From assembly GCF_007681555.1 (NCBI RefSeq), contig NZ_VELE01000010.1:51488-115487 (forward strand): a stretch of 64,000 nt of DNA. The letters are read 5' to 3'. A program made the translations under genes and the position numbers. A model generated the notes under the pieces. The model saw only the letters and a program-made list of their open reading frames with translations. It was not told where the DNA came from and did no database searches. Source of the DNA: Kocuria salsicia. GTDB lineage: Bacteria; Actinomycetota; Actinomycetes; Actinomycetales; Micrococcaceae. Positions 8,468 through 17,429 of the stretch are shown here, one piece after another (position 1 is the stretch's first letter; each line of letters starts with the position of its first letter).

Positions 8468-8603
8468 GCCCGGTTTCTCGTCCGGGCGGCGTCGGCACCC
8501 GACGACGACGCCCGCACCCCTGAGCACGCCACCCACCCGAGGCGCGAGCCCCACGGCCGCCGCCCCCTGACCTCCGACGGACCATGAACCAGGAGACACC
8601 ACG

Positions 8604-10778
8604 ATGACCGCGTTCGCATACACGGACCCCCACGCCCCCACCCCGAACCCCGCGCTCATCTCGGACGAGGCGCGGATCGAGTTCTGGGCGGAGCAGGCCG
8701 GCCGGCTGGACTGGGCCGAGCCGTGGCACACGACCCACCGCTTCGAGAAGCCGCGGCGCACCGGGGAGGACGAGGACGGCAATCCCACCTACACGGTCCC
8801 GGAGATCGCGTGGTTCGAGGGCGGCACGCTCAACGTGTCCTACAACTGCGTGGACCGCCACGTGGCAGCGGGGCGCGGCAACCACGTGGCCCTGTACTTC
8901 GAGGGCGAGCCCGGGGACCGTGCGGTCTACACGTACGCGGACCTGCAGCGGGAGGTCTGCAAGGCCGCCAACGCCCTGCTGGACCTCGGTGTGGAGAAGG
9001 GCGACCGCGTGGTGGTCTACCTGCCCGTGATCCCCGAGACGGTCATCATCACGCTGGCGTGCGCCCGGATCGGCGCGGTGCACTCACTGGTCTTCGGCGG
9101 GTTCTCAGCCGAGGCGCTGAAGTTCCGTGTGGAGGACACCGGCGCGAAGGTGCTGGTGACCACGGACGGGCAGAACCGGCGCGGCGTCGTCGTGCCCGTG
9201 AAAGCCGCGGCGGACGAAGCGTGCAACGGGGAGAACGCGATCGAGCACGTGGTGGTGGTGCGCCGCACCTCACGCCCCGGCCGCACGGACCTGCCGCGGG
9301 GCACGCGCGGGCTGCGGTCCAAGGACCAGGAGCTCGTGCCGTGGACGCCCGGACGGGACGTGTGGTGGCACGAGCTCACCGCGCAGGCCTCCGAGGTCCA
9401 CGAACCCGAGGCGTTCGACGCCGAGACGCCGCTGTTCATCATCTACACGTCCGGCACCACCGGGAAACCCAAGGGCCTGGTCCACACCATGGGCGGGTAC
9501 CTGGTGCAGACGGCATACACCCACGCGCTGATGTTCGATCTCCTGCCGGACGTCCCGGACGCGGACGGAACTGTGCGCCCGGACGAGCTCTCGACCGTGA
9601 ACGATCCGGCCAAGGTGGACTCGACCGTCCACTGGTGCACCGCGGACCTCGCGTGGGTCACCGCCCACACCTACGAGATCTACGGACCGCTGGTCAACGG
9701 CGTGTCGGAGGTGATCTACGAGGGCACCCCGAACACCCCTGACTACGGCCGGCACTTCGAGGTCATCGAGCGCTACGGCGTGACCAACTACTACACCGCG
9801 CCCACTCTGATCCGCTCGCTCATGGGCGCGTTCCCCAAGGGCCTGCCGCCGGTCTACAACCTTTCCTCCATCCGACTGCTCGGCTCGGTGGGCGAGTCCA
9901 TCAACCCCGAGGCCTGGCGCTGGCTGCGCGCACAGGTGGGCCGGGACGAGGTGCCGTTCGTGGACACGTGGTGGCAGTCCGAGACGGGTTCGTGCGTGGC
10001 GTCGCCGCGCCCGCACGATCCGCAGTTCGCGCCTCCCGGCACGTTCGACGACGACGCTCCGCTCACCTCCCCGAAGCCCGGTTGCGTCACGCGCGCCGTG
10101 CCGGGGGTGTCCCTGCGAGTGGTGGACGAGTCCGGCGAGGACGTGGCACCGGGGCTGCAGGGCTTTGCGGTGGTCGACAAGATCGGCCCGTCCATGGCGC
10201 GGACGGTGTGGAGGGACCCGCAGCGCTTTCTCGCCTCCTACTGGGAGGCCTACGGCGAGCGCGGCTGGTTCCTGGCCGGGGACGGCGCCCGTGTTGACGA
10301 GGAAGGGGACCTCTACATCCTGGGACGCGTGGACGACGTCATCAACGTCTCCGGGCACCGGCTGTCGACCATCGAGATCGAGTCCGCGCTGGTCACCCAC
10401 CCGCATGTGGTCGAGGCCGGGGCCACTCCGGTGACGGACCCGGTGGCCGGGCACGCGGTGCTCGCTTACGTGGTGCTCAGCCGTGCGGCGCTGTCCCTGC
10501 CCCCGGACGAGGTGCGGGACGAGCTTCGCGCCCACGTGGCCAGGGAGATCGGCCCGATCGCCAAACCACGGGAGGTCGTTGCGGTGCCGGACCTGCCCAA
10601 GACGCGCTCCGGCAAGATCACCCGCCGCCTGCTCGGCCAGCTCTACGAGGGCGCACCGCTGGGTGACCGCTCCTCGCTGCAGAACGAGGAGGCGCTGGAC
10701 GCGATCGCGGACGTCCTGGCGGCACGGGGGCAGGTCGGCCAGGGCCCGGACCGCCGTCGCCGTCGTACGTCCTTGTAG
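8604..10778 (+). CDS. acsA: Acetyl-CoA synthetase
   Basis: AMP-forming acyl-CoA synthetase (724 aa) converting acetate, ATP and CoA to acetyl-CoA in the cytoplasm. The N-terminal Acs-type region (WFEGGTLNVSYNCVDRH, GNHVALYFEGEPGD) identifies the acetate/propionate branch. The ATP loop YTSGTTGKPKGLVHT lies near residue 280 and WWQSETGS near 455. The regulatory, acetylatable lysine lies in RSGKITRRLL near residue 670. It is longer than the usual ~650 residues because of an arginine-rich insert after HVVVVRRTS and a basic C-terminal tail. AGGAG precedes the ATG. It follows the ABC operon by 136 bases and is probably its own unit. A propionate preference cannot be excluded. Confidence 0.88.
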   Translation: MTAFAYTDPHAPTPNPALISDEARIEFWAEQAGRLDWAEPWHTTHRFEKPRRTGEDEDGNPTYTVPEIAWFEGGTLNVSYNCVDRHVAAGRGNHVALYFEGEPGDRAVYTYADLQREVCKAANALLDLGVEKGDRVVVYLPVIPETVIITLACARIGAVHSLVFGGFSAEALKFRVEDTGAKVLVTTDGQNRRGVVVPVKAAADEACNGENAIEHVVVVRRTSRPGRTDLPRGTRGLRSKDQELVPWTPGRDVWWHELTAQASEVHEPEAFDAETPLFIIYTSGTTGKPKGLVHTMGGYLVQTAYTHALMFDLLPDVPDADGTVRPDELSTVNDPAKVDSTVHWCTADLAWVTAHTYEIYGPLVNGVSEVIYEGTPNTPDYGRHFEVIERYGVTNYYTAPTLIRSLMGAFPKGLPPVYNLSSIRLLGSVGESINPEAWRWLRAQVGRDEVPFVDTWWQSETGSCVASPRPHDPQFAPPGTFDDDAPLTSPKPGCVTRAVPGVSLRVVDESGEDVAPGLQGFAVVDKIGPSMARTVWRDPQRFLASYWEAYGERGWFLAGDGARVDEEGDLYILGRVDDVINVSGHRLSTIEIESALVTHPHVVEAGATPVTDPVAGHAVLAYVVLSRAALSLPPDEVRDELRAHVAREIGPIAKPREVVAVPDLPKTRSGKITRRLLGQLYEGAPLGDRSSLQNEEALDAIADVLAARGQVGQGPDRRRRRTSL

Positions 10779-10787
10779 CCTGCACCC

Positions 10788-11083
10788 ATGGACAACCCTC
10801 CCGCAGACGCCTCCCTCCGACCAGGTCCCCGCGGTCGGCCCTGCACGGTTGCTGCTGCCCCGCGAGGTGACCGCCACCGAGGAGCAGCAGCGGGCGATCG
10901 CTGCGGGGTTGCAGCCCCACTGGTGGTCAGGATGGCGCCCGTGCTTCCCTCCCTCCGGGCGGACGTGGAGGCGGCGGTCCGCAGGGTGTCACCGCCGCAG
11001 ACCTGAACCACCTGGTGGGCCCGCCGGAGGTCGAGGGGTCCGAGGGAGCTGAGTGCACCGGCAGGCGTGACCGCGTGTGACCC
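10788..11083 (+). pseudogene. Possible degraded short gene after acsA
   Basis: The 346 bases between acsA and sdhC hold no intact convincing gene. A start-like layout (TAGCCT at 10776-10781, six bases, ATG 10788) opens a 72-codon frame with atypical composition. More protein-like stretches occur in the other two frames: VPAVGPARLLLPREVTATEE around 10820-10880, then DLNHLVGPPEVEG near 11000-11030. Switching among three frames suggests frameshift decay of a small gene. No family recognised; weak call. Confidence 0.22.
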
Positions 11084-11112
11084 TCGGAACTGGTCCCTCC
11101 CGCGCCACCTTC

Positions 11113-11124
11113 TAGGATTGGGCA
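11113..11124 (+). promoter_or_regulatory. -10 element of a leaderless promoter (sdhC)
   Basis: TAGGAT at 11113-11118 lies six bases before the GTG at 11125, with no Shine-Dalgarno sequence, so the sdhC message is probably leaderless. Confidence 0.45.
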
Positions 11125-12138
11125 GTGATGACTTTCTCCGATCCCTCCCCGCGAGAGCCCGCCGCGCGCGCGTCACGCCCCGCCGCGCCGGCTGCCGTCC
11201 CCTCGGACGCGCCCGACGACGCCGCCCCGCGCTCGAACGCGTGGCAGCGCACCCTGGGAGCGGCGTCGAACCCGGACCTGAAGCTCGCCATGGCGGCCTC
11301 AGGCACCGCGCTGAGCCTGTTCACCGTGGGGCACATGGCCGGGAACATGCAGGTCTACGCGGGCCGTGAGCGGTTCAACGAGTACGCCCGGATGCTGCGC
11401 CGCGCGGGCGCCCCAGTGCTGCCGCCGAACACCCTGCTGTGGGTCGCGCGGGCCGGTCTGCTCGCGAGCGCCGGTGTGCACGTGCTCGCGGGCACCGAGC
11501 TCACGCTGCGCAGCATGCGCCGGGAGGGCCGAACGGTCGCGGTCACAGCGCGGCAGGTCACGCTCCGGATCGCCACGGTGGTGGGCTCGCGTCCCCGCCC
11601 TGCGCTGCCCGGGCGGCCCCTGGGCGTCCCGACGAGCGCACCCGAACAGCCAACGGGTGCACCCACGGGCACGCCGAAGGCCTCCCGCCGCGCGCCGTTT
11701 GCCGGCGCCTTCCTCCCCGACCGCTCCGGCGCCCCCCGCAGGCGCCCCCGGGGACGACGTCGCACACTCCCCCAGCTCGTCGCCCGGTCAATGCGCTCCA
11801 CGGGCGCGGTCCTGGGCCTGTTCGTGGGCTACCACGTGATGGACCTCACCACCGGAACCCGCCCGGCGGCCGCGCGCTCCTTCGAGCACGGTGACGCCTA
11901 CGGAAACCTGGTCTCGAGCCTGTCCCGGCCGGTGGTCGCGGCGTTCTACGCGGCGTCGATGGCCGCCCTGGCCGGGCACATGGTCCACGGGCTGCGCACC
12001 GCCGCGCTGGACACCGGGCTCACCGGGACCGCCCAGCGTGTGCACCGGGTGGACGTGGCCGCGAAGGCCGTGGGCGCCGTCGTCGCGATTGGCAACGTGA
12101 GCATTCCTGTAGCCGTACAAATCAAGGTGGTGCGCTGA
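11125..12138 (+). CDS. sdhC: Succinate dehydrogenase/fumarate reductase cytochrome b subunit with insert
   Basis: Membrane anchor of a B-type succinate:quinone oxidoreductase, expected to bind two hemes b and pass electrons to menaquinone. Five hydrophobic segments are visible. Candidate heme histidines lie in TVGHMAGNMQVY, ASAGVHVLAG, VGYHVMDL and ALAGHMVHGLR. It has an unusual, proline/arginine-rich polar insert of roughly 65 residues between the third and fourth hydrophobic segments (about 155-220) and a low-complexity N-terminal 50 residues. The gene overlaps sdhB by one base. In related operons the flavoprotein gene sdhA sits between sdhC and sdhB; here it is missing. Confidence 0.82.
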   Translation: MMTFSDPSPREPAARASRPAAPAAVPSDAPDDAAPRSNAWQRTLGAASNPDLKLAMAASGTALSLFTVGHMAGNMQVYAGRERFNEYARMLRRAGAPVLPPNTLLWVARAGLLASAGVHVLAGTELTLRSMRREGRTVAVTARQVTLRIATVVGSRPRPALPGRPLGVPTSAPEQPTGAPTGTPKASRRAPFAGAFLPDRSGAPRRRPRGRRRTLPQLVARSMRSTGAVLGLFVGYHVMDLTTGTRPAAARSFEHGDAYGNLVSSLSRPVVAAFYAASMAALAGHMVHGLRTAALDTGLTGTAQRVHRVDVAAKAVGAVVAIGNVSIPVAVQIKVVR

Positions 12139-12887
12139 TGCTGCTGACCGTGCACGTCTGGCGACAGCCGGACGCCGAGACCCAGGGCGGCTTCGAGACC
12201 GTCCATCCCGTGGAGGCGCGCGAGGAGATGAGCGTCCTCGAGCTGCTGGACGCCGTCAACGAGACCCTGGAGCGCCAGGGGGACGAGCCCGTGAGCTTCG
12301 ACGACGGTTGCCGCGAGGGCATCTGCGGCAAGTGCGGCGTGACCGTGGACGGTGTCCCGCACGGTCCGGACCGCAACAGGGCCTCGTGCATGCAGTCCCT
12401 GAACGCCTACCGGGACGGGGACGAGATCTTCGTCGAGCCCATGCGCGCCGGTGCCCTGCCGGTCAAGAAGGACCTCTCCGTGGACAAGAAGTCCCTGCGG
12501 CGGGTCTCCAAGGAGGCCAAGTTCCCGGTGGCCATGAAGGCCCTGAACACCGCGGGCTGCATCAGCTGCGGCGCGTGCATCGCCGCGTGCCCCAACGGCT
12601 CCGGCCAGCTGTTCGTGGGCACCATGCTCAAGCACCTGCCGCCGCTGGCCAAGACCCCCGAGGAGCGCGACGAACGCGCCGCCAAGGTGCTCGACGCCGC
12701 CGACCAGGAGTTCGGCCCGTGCTCCCTGCTGGGCGACTGCACCGAGGTGTGCCCCGCCGGGCTGCCGCTGCAGAACCTCACCTCCGTCACGCGCGAAAAC
12801 CTGCACCGCAAGTTCCCGGACCGCTACCCCGCGCCGCAGGGTCCGGAGGATGAGGGTTCGGAGGGCGCGGGCGCGGAGAAGAAGTAA
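12138..12887 (+). CDS. sdhB: Succinate dehydrogenase/fumarate reductase iron-sulfur subunit
   Basis: A 249-residue iron-sulfur subunit that relays electrons from the flavoprotein to the cytochrome b. The [2Fe-2S] ferredoxin domain shows CREGICGKCG and a later Cys (ASCMQS). The second domain shows CISCGACIAACPN and LLGDCTEVCPAGLP for the [4Fe-4S] and [3Fe-4S] clusters. All ligand cysteines are present, so the protein looks functional. ATG overlaps the sdhC stop (TGATG), so it is translationally coupled to sdhC. The catalytic sdhA is not in this window and must be supplied from elsewhere, or the complex is non-canonical. Confidence 0.9.
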   Translation: MLLTVHVWRQPDAETQGGFETVHPVEAREEMSVLELLDAVNETLERQGDEPVSFDDGCREGICGKCGVTVDGVPHGPDRNRASCMQSLNAYRDGDEIFVEPMRAGALPVKKDLSVDKKSLRRVSKEAKFPVAMKALNTAGCISCGACIAACPNGSGQLFVGTMLKHLPPLAKTPEERDERAAKVLDAADQEFGPCSLLGDCTEVCPAGLPLQNLTSVTRENLHRKFPDRYPAPQGPEDEGSEGAGAEKK

Positions 12888-13018
12888 CCGCGCGGCGTCG
12901 GGCCAGGAAGCCCCGGCGCCCGCGTCCGGGTTCCCCTGGGCGCGCCGGGCGACCGTTGAAGCCGCGCGGCGTCACACCGGTTTGTGAGCCGCCCAGGACG
13001 CACCCCACAATGGACGGA

Positions 13019-13110
13019 CCATCCCGAGCGGCCGAGGGACCTGGATCGACGACGCCGCAGCAACCCGCAGCGCCCGGCCCGCTGCACGGTGCTACCGCCA
13101 GGACCGATGG
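13019..13110 (+). promoter_or_regulatory. SAM-I (S-box) riboswitch before metY
   Basis: P1 pairs CCATC (13019-13023) with GATGG (13106-13110). Inside are GAGCGGCCGAGGGACCTGG, CGCAGCAACCC and GGTGCTACCGCCAGGA. It differs from the other two S-boxes in the window by GCTACCGCC instead of GCTAATGCC. The aptamer ends 55 nt before the metY Shine-Dalgarno sequence, so its expression platform must differ from the direct occlusion seen at the other two. Confidence 0.9.
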
Positions 13111-13175
13111 AGCGTTCGCACTCGCTGCAACAGTTTCACCGCGGGACCCACTGCGCAGGCCGTTCAGGAGGATCC

Positions 13176-14588
13176 ATGGCCGAGCACCAGTTCGGTTTCC
13201 GCACCCGGGCCCTGCACGCGGGCGGCACCCCGGACGCCGAGCACGGCGCGCGCTCCGTGCCGATCTATCAGACCAGCTCGTTCGTGTTCAAGGACGCAGA
13301 CGACGCCGCCAACCTGTTCGCGCTGCAGAAGTACGGCAACATCTACTCCCGGATCGGCAACCCCACGGTGGCGGCCCTGGAGGAGAGGATCGCGTCCCTG
13401 GAGGGCGGGATCGGTGCGGTGGCCACCGCTTCGGGCATGGCCGCCGAGTTCATCACGTTCGCCGCGCTGTGCGGGCAGGGTGACCACGTGGTGGCCTCGT
13501 CCCAGCTCTACGGAGGCACGGTCACCCAGCTGGACGTGACCCTGCGCCGCTTCGGGGTGGAGACCACGTTCGTGCCCGGTACGGACCCGGCGGACTACCG
13601 CGCGGCGCTGACCGGGAACACCAAGGCTGTCTACACGGAGCTCGTGGCCAACCCGTCCGGGGAGATCGCGGACCTGGAGGGTCTTGCGGAGGTCGCCCAC
13701 GAGGCCGGTGTGCCGCTGGTCGTCGATGCCACCCTGAACACCCCGTACCTGTGCCGCCCGTTCGAGCACGGCGCGGACATCGTGATCCACTCGATCACCA
13801 AGTTCCTGGGCGGGCACGGCAATACCCTGGGTGGCGTGGTGGTCGAATCCGGCCGCTTCGACTGGGGCAACGGGAACTTCCCGGCCATGACCGAACCGGT
13901 CCCCTCCTACAACAACGTGACGTGGTGGGGGAACTTCGGTGAGTACGGGTTCCTGACCAAGCTGCGTTCGGAGCAGCTGCGGGACATCGGGCCCGCCCTG
14001 ACCCCGCAGGCAGCGTGGAACCTGCTTCAGGGTGTGGAGACTCTTCCCCAGCGCATGGACGCCCACGTGGGCAACGCGCGCGAGGTGGTGCAGTGGCTGC
14101 ACAGCGACCCCCGCATCTCCTACGTCAACTACGCCGGGCTGGAGGACCACCCTCACCACGACCGCGCGCAGAAGTATCTCCCGCACGGTGTGGGCTCGGT
14201 CTTCGCGTTCGGGGTCGCCGGAACGGACGAGCTGAGCGGGCGCGAGGTGGGCGCCCGGTTCATCGGCGCCCTGCAGCTCGCCTCCCATCTGGCCAACATC
14301 GGAGATGCCCGCACCCTCGTGCTGCACCCCGCCTCCACCACGCACCAGCAGCTGAGCTCCGAGCAGCTCGCGGCCGGCGGTGTGAAGGGGGACCTCATCC
14401 GCATCTCCGTGGGGCTGGAGGACGCGGCGGACATCATCTGGGACCTGGACCAGGCGCTCACCGCGGCCAGTGGCAGGAACCGGGAGGGCGGCGTCGTCGG
14501 CCCCGAGGCCATCCTCGAGGACGCCGCACGGCAGATCCTTGAGCAGGACACCAGCGCCACAGGCGCGCACGAAGGAGGACGGGCATGA
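13176..14588 (+). CDS. metY: O-acetylhomoserine sulfhydrylase
   Basis: PLP enzyme of the Cys/Met metabolism family, 470 aa, making homocysteine from O-acetylhomoserine and sulfide. The start is ATG at 13176 after CAGGAGG, giving the family's typical N-terminus FGFRTRALHAGGTPD. The PLP lysine lies in HSITKFLGGHGNTLGG, with SRIGNPTVAALEERIA and the C-terminal SVGLEDAADIIWDLDQAL also typical. The last 30 residues are a non-conserved tail that includes one copy of the recurring 11-base word. It is controlled by the upstream SAM-I riboswitch and overlaps the following CoA-binding gene by four bases (ATGA). Confidence 0.93.
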   Translation: MAEHQFGFRTRALHAGGTPDAEHGARSVPIYQTSSFVFKDADDAANLFALQKYGNIYSRIGNPTVAALEERIASLEGGIGAVATASGMAAEFITFAALCGQGDHVVASSQLYGGTVTQLDVTLRRFGVETTFVPGTDPADYRAALTGNTKAVYTELVANPSGEIADLEGLAEVAHEAGVPLVVDATLNTPYLCRPFEHGADIVIHSITKFLGGHGNTLGGVVVESGRFDWGNGNFPAMTEPVPSYNNVTWWGNFGEYGFLTKLRSEQLRDIGPALTPQAAWNLLQGVETLPQRMDAHVGNAREVVQWLHSDPRISYVNYAGLEDHPHHDRAQKYLPHGVGSVFAFGVAGTDELSGREVGARFIGALQLASHLANIGDARTLVLHPASTTHQQLSSEQLAAGGVKGDLIRISVGLEDAADIIWDLDQALTAASGRNREGGVVGPEAILEDAARQILEQDTSATGAHEGGRA

Positions 14589-15076
14589 GCACCGAACGCA
14601 CCTGGGTGGGCCCCAGCGCCCCCGAACGGCTGGGCATCCTGAGGAGCACCCGCTCCGTGGCGATCGTGGGGATGTCCAACAAGCCCTCGCGCGCGAGCTA
14701 CTTCGTGGCCACCTACCTGCGCTCCTCGAGCCCGTACCGCGTGTACTTCGTGAACCCGGTGCTGGACGAGGTGCTCGGCGAGAAGGTCTACCCGTCCCTC
14801 GAGCACCTGCCGGAGCCCCCGGACCTCGTGGACGTGTTCCGCAAGGACGCTGACCTGCCCGGGGTGGCGCAGGAAGCGGTCGATGCGGGCGCGAAGACGC
14901 TGTGGCTGCAGCTCGGCTCCTGGAACGAGGAAGCCGCGAGGATCGCGGAGGACGCCGGACTGAACGTGGTCATGGACCGCTGCGTGAAGATCGAGCACGC
15001 ACGCTTCCACGGCGGCCTGCACCTCGCGGGCTTCAACACGGGAGTGGTCTCCGCGAAGCGCCAGGTTCTCGCGTAA
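14585..15076 (+). CDS. CoA-binding domain protein
   Basis: A 163-residue single-domain CoA-binding (YccU-like, Rossmann) protein. It shows SVAIVGMSNKPSRASYFVATYL as nucleotide loop, YFVNPVLDEVLGEKVYPSLEHLPE, then DLVDVFRK and the VVMDRCVKIEHARF end. Its molecular function is not established. It is co-translated with metY, so it belongs to the SAM-regulated methionine unit, and a link to sulfur metabolism is inferred from that context only. Confidence 0.85.
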   Translation: MSTERTWVGPSAPERLGILRSTRSVAIVGMSNKPSRASYFVATYLRSSSPYRVYFVNPVLDEVLGEKVYPSLEHLPEPPDLVDVFRKDADLPGVAQEAVDAGAKTLWLQLGSWNEEAARIAEDAGLNVVMDRCVKIEHARFHGGLHLAGFNTGVVSAKRQVLA

Positions 15077-15094
15077 CCGGGACGGCGGCCCTCT

Positions 15095-15147
15095 GAGGTG
15101 TAGGGACACCCGGATTTCCTGCACGGGACCGGGTACCTCTACACCTC
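15095..15147 (+). terminator. Composite hairpin after metY operon
   Basis: GAGGTGTAGG (15095-15104) pairs with CCTCTACACCTC (15136-15147), and inside the loop ACCCGG pairs with CCGGGT. It is the likely end of the metY transcript. Confidence 0.55.
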
Positions 15148-15254
15148 GGATTCATGTCCGGGCCGCGCAGTGCCACGACGACGACGCCGCACCCTCTGCT
15201 GCGCGGCACGGGCCTCGGCTGGTGCGCACCTCAGCTGGAACGTGCCCCTGCCGG

Positions 15255-15836
15255 TCAGCGCCTCAGGCAGCGCACCACCGCGGCCACCCGCTGCCAGCCC
15301 TGCGCCTCGCGGGCGGGGAGCTCACTCTCCGGCACGACCGTGTACAGGCGCTCGGCGTCCGCGAGGAAGGCCTCGTTGGCCATGGCGGAGACGAGCGGGT
15401 CCAGCACCTCGGCAGGATCGCGGTCCTGCGACGAGTCCGCGTGCAGCGCGCCCACGAACGCGACGCCCTCCTGCACGGACATGGCCGAGTGAGCCACGGG
15501 CTGACCCCACTCGTCCACCTCGAAGCGCGACCAGTCGCCCATTGGTGCATCGAAGAGTCCGGCGTCCCCGGGGAAGCCCAGGCCGCGGTCGAGGTCCTGC
15601 ACCGCGCCGCAGAGCAGCACGTCGGTGGAGAGGACGTCGCTGCCCGCCGCCACGACGGCATCCCGGACCGTACCCGCGTCCGAGGGCTCACACACCAGGA
15701 CCAGCTCCACGCCGGCCACCGTGTCCTGCGGGAGGGAACCGTTCCACGCCCGAACGCCCTGTGCGGTCTCGTCCTCGCGGATGGCGGCCCATCCGCCCGC
15801 CCAGGCATCGAGGTCCGACTGCCACTGCTGCGTCAT
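15255..15836 (-). CDS. Hypothetical protein
   Basis: A 193-residue soluble, acidic protein that I do not recognise. Codon usage and an ATG preceded by AGGAGCAGCTC-type sequence support it as a real gene. The N-terminus (WQSDLDAWAGGWAAIREDE) is tryptophan-rich. The C-terminus (AMANEAFLADAERLYTVVP, then AQGWQRVAAVVRCLRR) faintly resembles the last part of a GNAT acetyltransferase, but the acetyl-CoA loop is not evident. No signal peptide or membrane segment. It stands alone, convergent with the metY unit and divergent from the YkvI-like transporter. Confidence 0.6.
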   Translation of the reverse strand: MTQQWQSDLDAWAGGWAAIREDETAQGVRAWNGSLPQDTVAGVELVLVCEPSDAGTVRDAVVAAGSDVLSTDVLLCGAVQDLDRGLGFPGDAGLFDAPMGDWSRFEVDEWGQPVAHSAMSVQEGVAFVGALHADSSQDRDPAEVLDPLVSAMANEAFLADAERLYTVVPESELPAREAQGWQRVAAVVRCLRR

Positions 15837-15951
15837 GAGCTGCTCCTTCCGCGGAAAACGTCCCTCACGAGTATGCCACCGCGGCCGGTCGCCGGAGGGG
15901 CTGCGGCACCCGGTGCCGGGGGCGGCGCACGCACGCGCCCGGTCATGTCTC

Positions 15952-15963
15952 TATGCTTGGCGG
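15952..15963 (+). promoter_or_regulatory. -10 element upstream of YkvI-like gene
   Basis: TATGCT (15952-15957) is six bases before an in-frame ATG at 15964. The transcript should begin there, either as a leaderless start or as a 75-nt leader for the GTG at 16039. Confidence 0.45.
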
Positions 15964-16038
15964 ATGAATGCTCGGCGGGGTGCGCCCCGACCGGGCCGCG
16001 CCTTCGCCACCCCACCACACCTGCGAGGAGTCCCACCT

Positions 16039-17295
16039 GTGTCCGTCAAGAAAACCATGCAAGTCTCACTGGCCTTCGTGGGCCTGATGGTCGGTGCCGG
16101 TTTCGCGACCGGTCAAGAGGTCATCCAGTACTTCATCTCGTTCGGTGCGTGGGGTCTCGCCGGGGCGATCGTGGCCGGGGTGCTGATGATCACCGCCGGT
16201 GCCGTGATCATCAACATCGGCAGCTACTTCATGGCGGACGAGCACCGTCAGGTCTTCAGCTCCGTGTCCTCCCCGTGGATCTCCCACTTCCTGGACTACG
16301 CAGTGTCGCTCACGCTGTTCGCCATGGGCATCGTGATGCTCGCGGGCGCGGGCTCCACGCTGGAGCAGCAGTTCGGGCTGCCGGCGTGGATCGGCTCGGC
16401 CATCATGGTGGCCATTGTGATGGTCACCGGCCTGCTGGACGTCAACAAGGTCACGAACATCATCTCCGCAGTGACGCCCACGATCTTCGTGGCCGTGATC
16501 GTGGCGTTCGTCTACACCCTGTTCCAGCTGCCCGTGGACCTGGGTGCCGCGCACGAGCTCGCCGTCCAGGCGGACTCGCCGGTCTCCCCGTGGTGGCTCT
16601 CCGCGATCAACTACACCTCCATGGCGCTCATGCTGGGCGTGTCCATGTCCCTGGTGATCGGCGGCAACACCCTGGACCCGCGCGACGCCGGCCGTGGCGG
16701 TCTGATCGGCGGCGTGGTCTACACCGTTCTGCTGACCATGAATGCGTTCGCCCTGCTGGTGAACTACCCGAGCGTGGGAGAGGCGGACGTTCCCATGCTC
16801 AGGCTCTTCGAGACCATGCACCCCGTCGCGGCCATGGCCATGGTGTTCGTGACGTTCGTGATGATCTACAACACCTGCATCAGCATGTTCTACGCTCTGG
16901 GCCGCCGTATGACGGTCAACCACCGCAGCCGCTACGTCCCCATCTTCCTGGTCACCTGCCTCGTGGGCTACGCAATCAGCCTGGTGGGCTTCGGCACGCT
17001 CATGAGCGTGGTGTACCCGGTGATCGGCTACGTGGGCCTGGTGCTGATGGTCGTGATGTTCGTGTGGTGGTTCCGCAACCGGGACAAGATCAGCGCGGAG
17101 GCCGGGCGTCGCATCCGCATCCGTGCGCTGCTCACCAAGCGCGGCGACGACAGCCAGGAGTTCTCCGAGTACAACGAGAACCAGCTCCGCGACGCCACCG
17201 AGGGCTCCCCCGCGGACAACGACACCCTCACCGGCGCCATCGACGCCCTCATCAAGCGGGACCAGGATGCGGAGAAGGACTCGTCCTCCTCCTGA
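16039..17295 (+). CDS. YkvI-type membrane protein (APC/LeuT-fold transporter-like)
   Basis: Integral membrane protein with about ten hydrophobic segments and the opening VSLAFVGLMVGAGFATGQEVIQ, a glycine-rich first helix typical of YkvI-like proteins and of the wider amino-acid transporter fold. The substrate is unknown. A charged cytoplasmic tail of about 60 residues follows the last helix. The chosen GTG has GAGGAG eight bases upstream. An alternative in-frame ATG at 15964 lies six bases from a -10 element and would add 25 non-conserved residues; both starts are possible. It appears monocistronic, ending in a strong terminator. Confidence 0.8.
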   Translation: MSVKKTMQVSLAFVGLMVGAGFATGQEVIQYFISFGAWGLAGAIVAGVLMITAGAVIINIGSYFMADEHRQVFSSVSSPWISHFLDYAVSLTLFAMGIVMLAGAGSTLEQQFGLPAWIGSAIMVAIVMVTGLLDVNKVTNIISAVTPTIFVAVIVAFVYTLFQLPVDLGAAHELAVQADSPVSPWWLSAINYTSMALMLGVSMSLVIGGNTLDPRDAGRGGLIGGVVYTVLLTMNAFALLVNYPSVGEADVPMLRLFETMHPVAAMAMVFVTFVMIYNTCISMFYALGRRMTVNHRSRYVPIFLVTCLVGYAISLVGFGTLMSVVYPVIGYVGLVLMVVMFVWWFRNRDKISAEAGRRIRIRALLTKRGDDSQEFSEYNENQLRDATEGSPADNDTLTGAIDALIKRDQDAEKDSSSS

Positions 17296-17318
17296 TCCGC
17301 ATCGTCCTGACTGCATGA

Positions 17319-17358
17319 ACCCGGGCCGTACCTCTTCTGAGGTGCGGCCCGGGTTTCG
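17319..17358 (+). terminator. Rho-independent-type terminator after YkvI-like gene
   Basis: A 16-bp stem (17319-17334 with 17339-17354) with a TTCT loop, followed by TTCGTCT. Confidence 0.8.
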
Positions 17359-17429
17359 TCTACCCACGGCGCCAGCCGCAGTGATTGCAATAAACATGCC
17401 ATTTCATGGATTTCTGTCACCATCAACCC

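Noticed and set aside
10788..11006. 72-codon open frame after acsA as an intact small gene
   Set aside because: The start layout looks good, but the residues are atypical and the protein-like stretches lie in the other frames; listed as a possible degraded gene instead.
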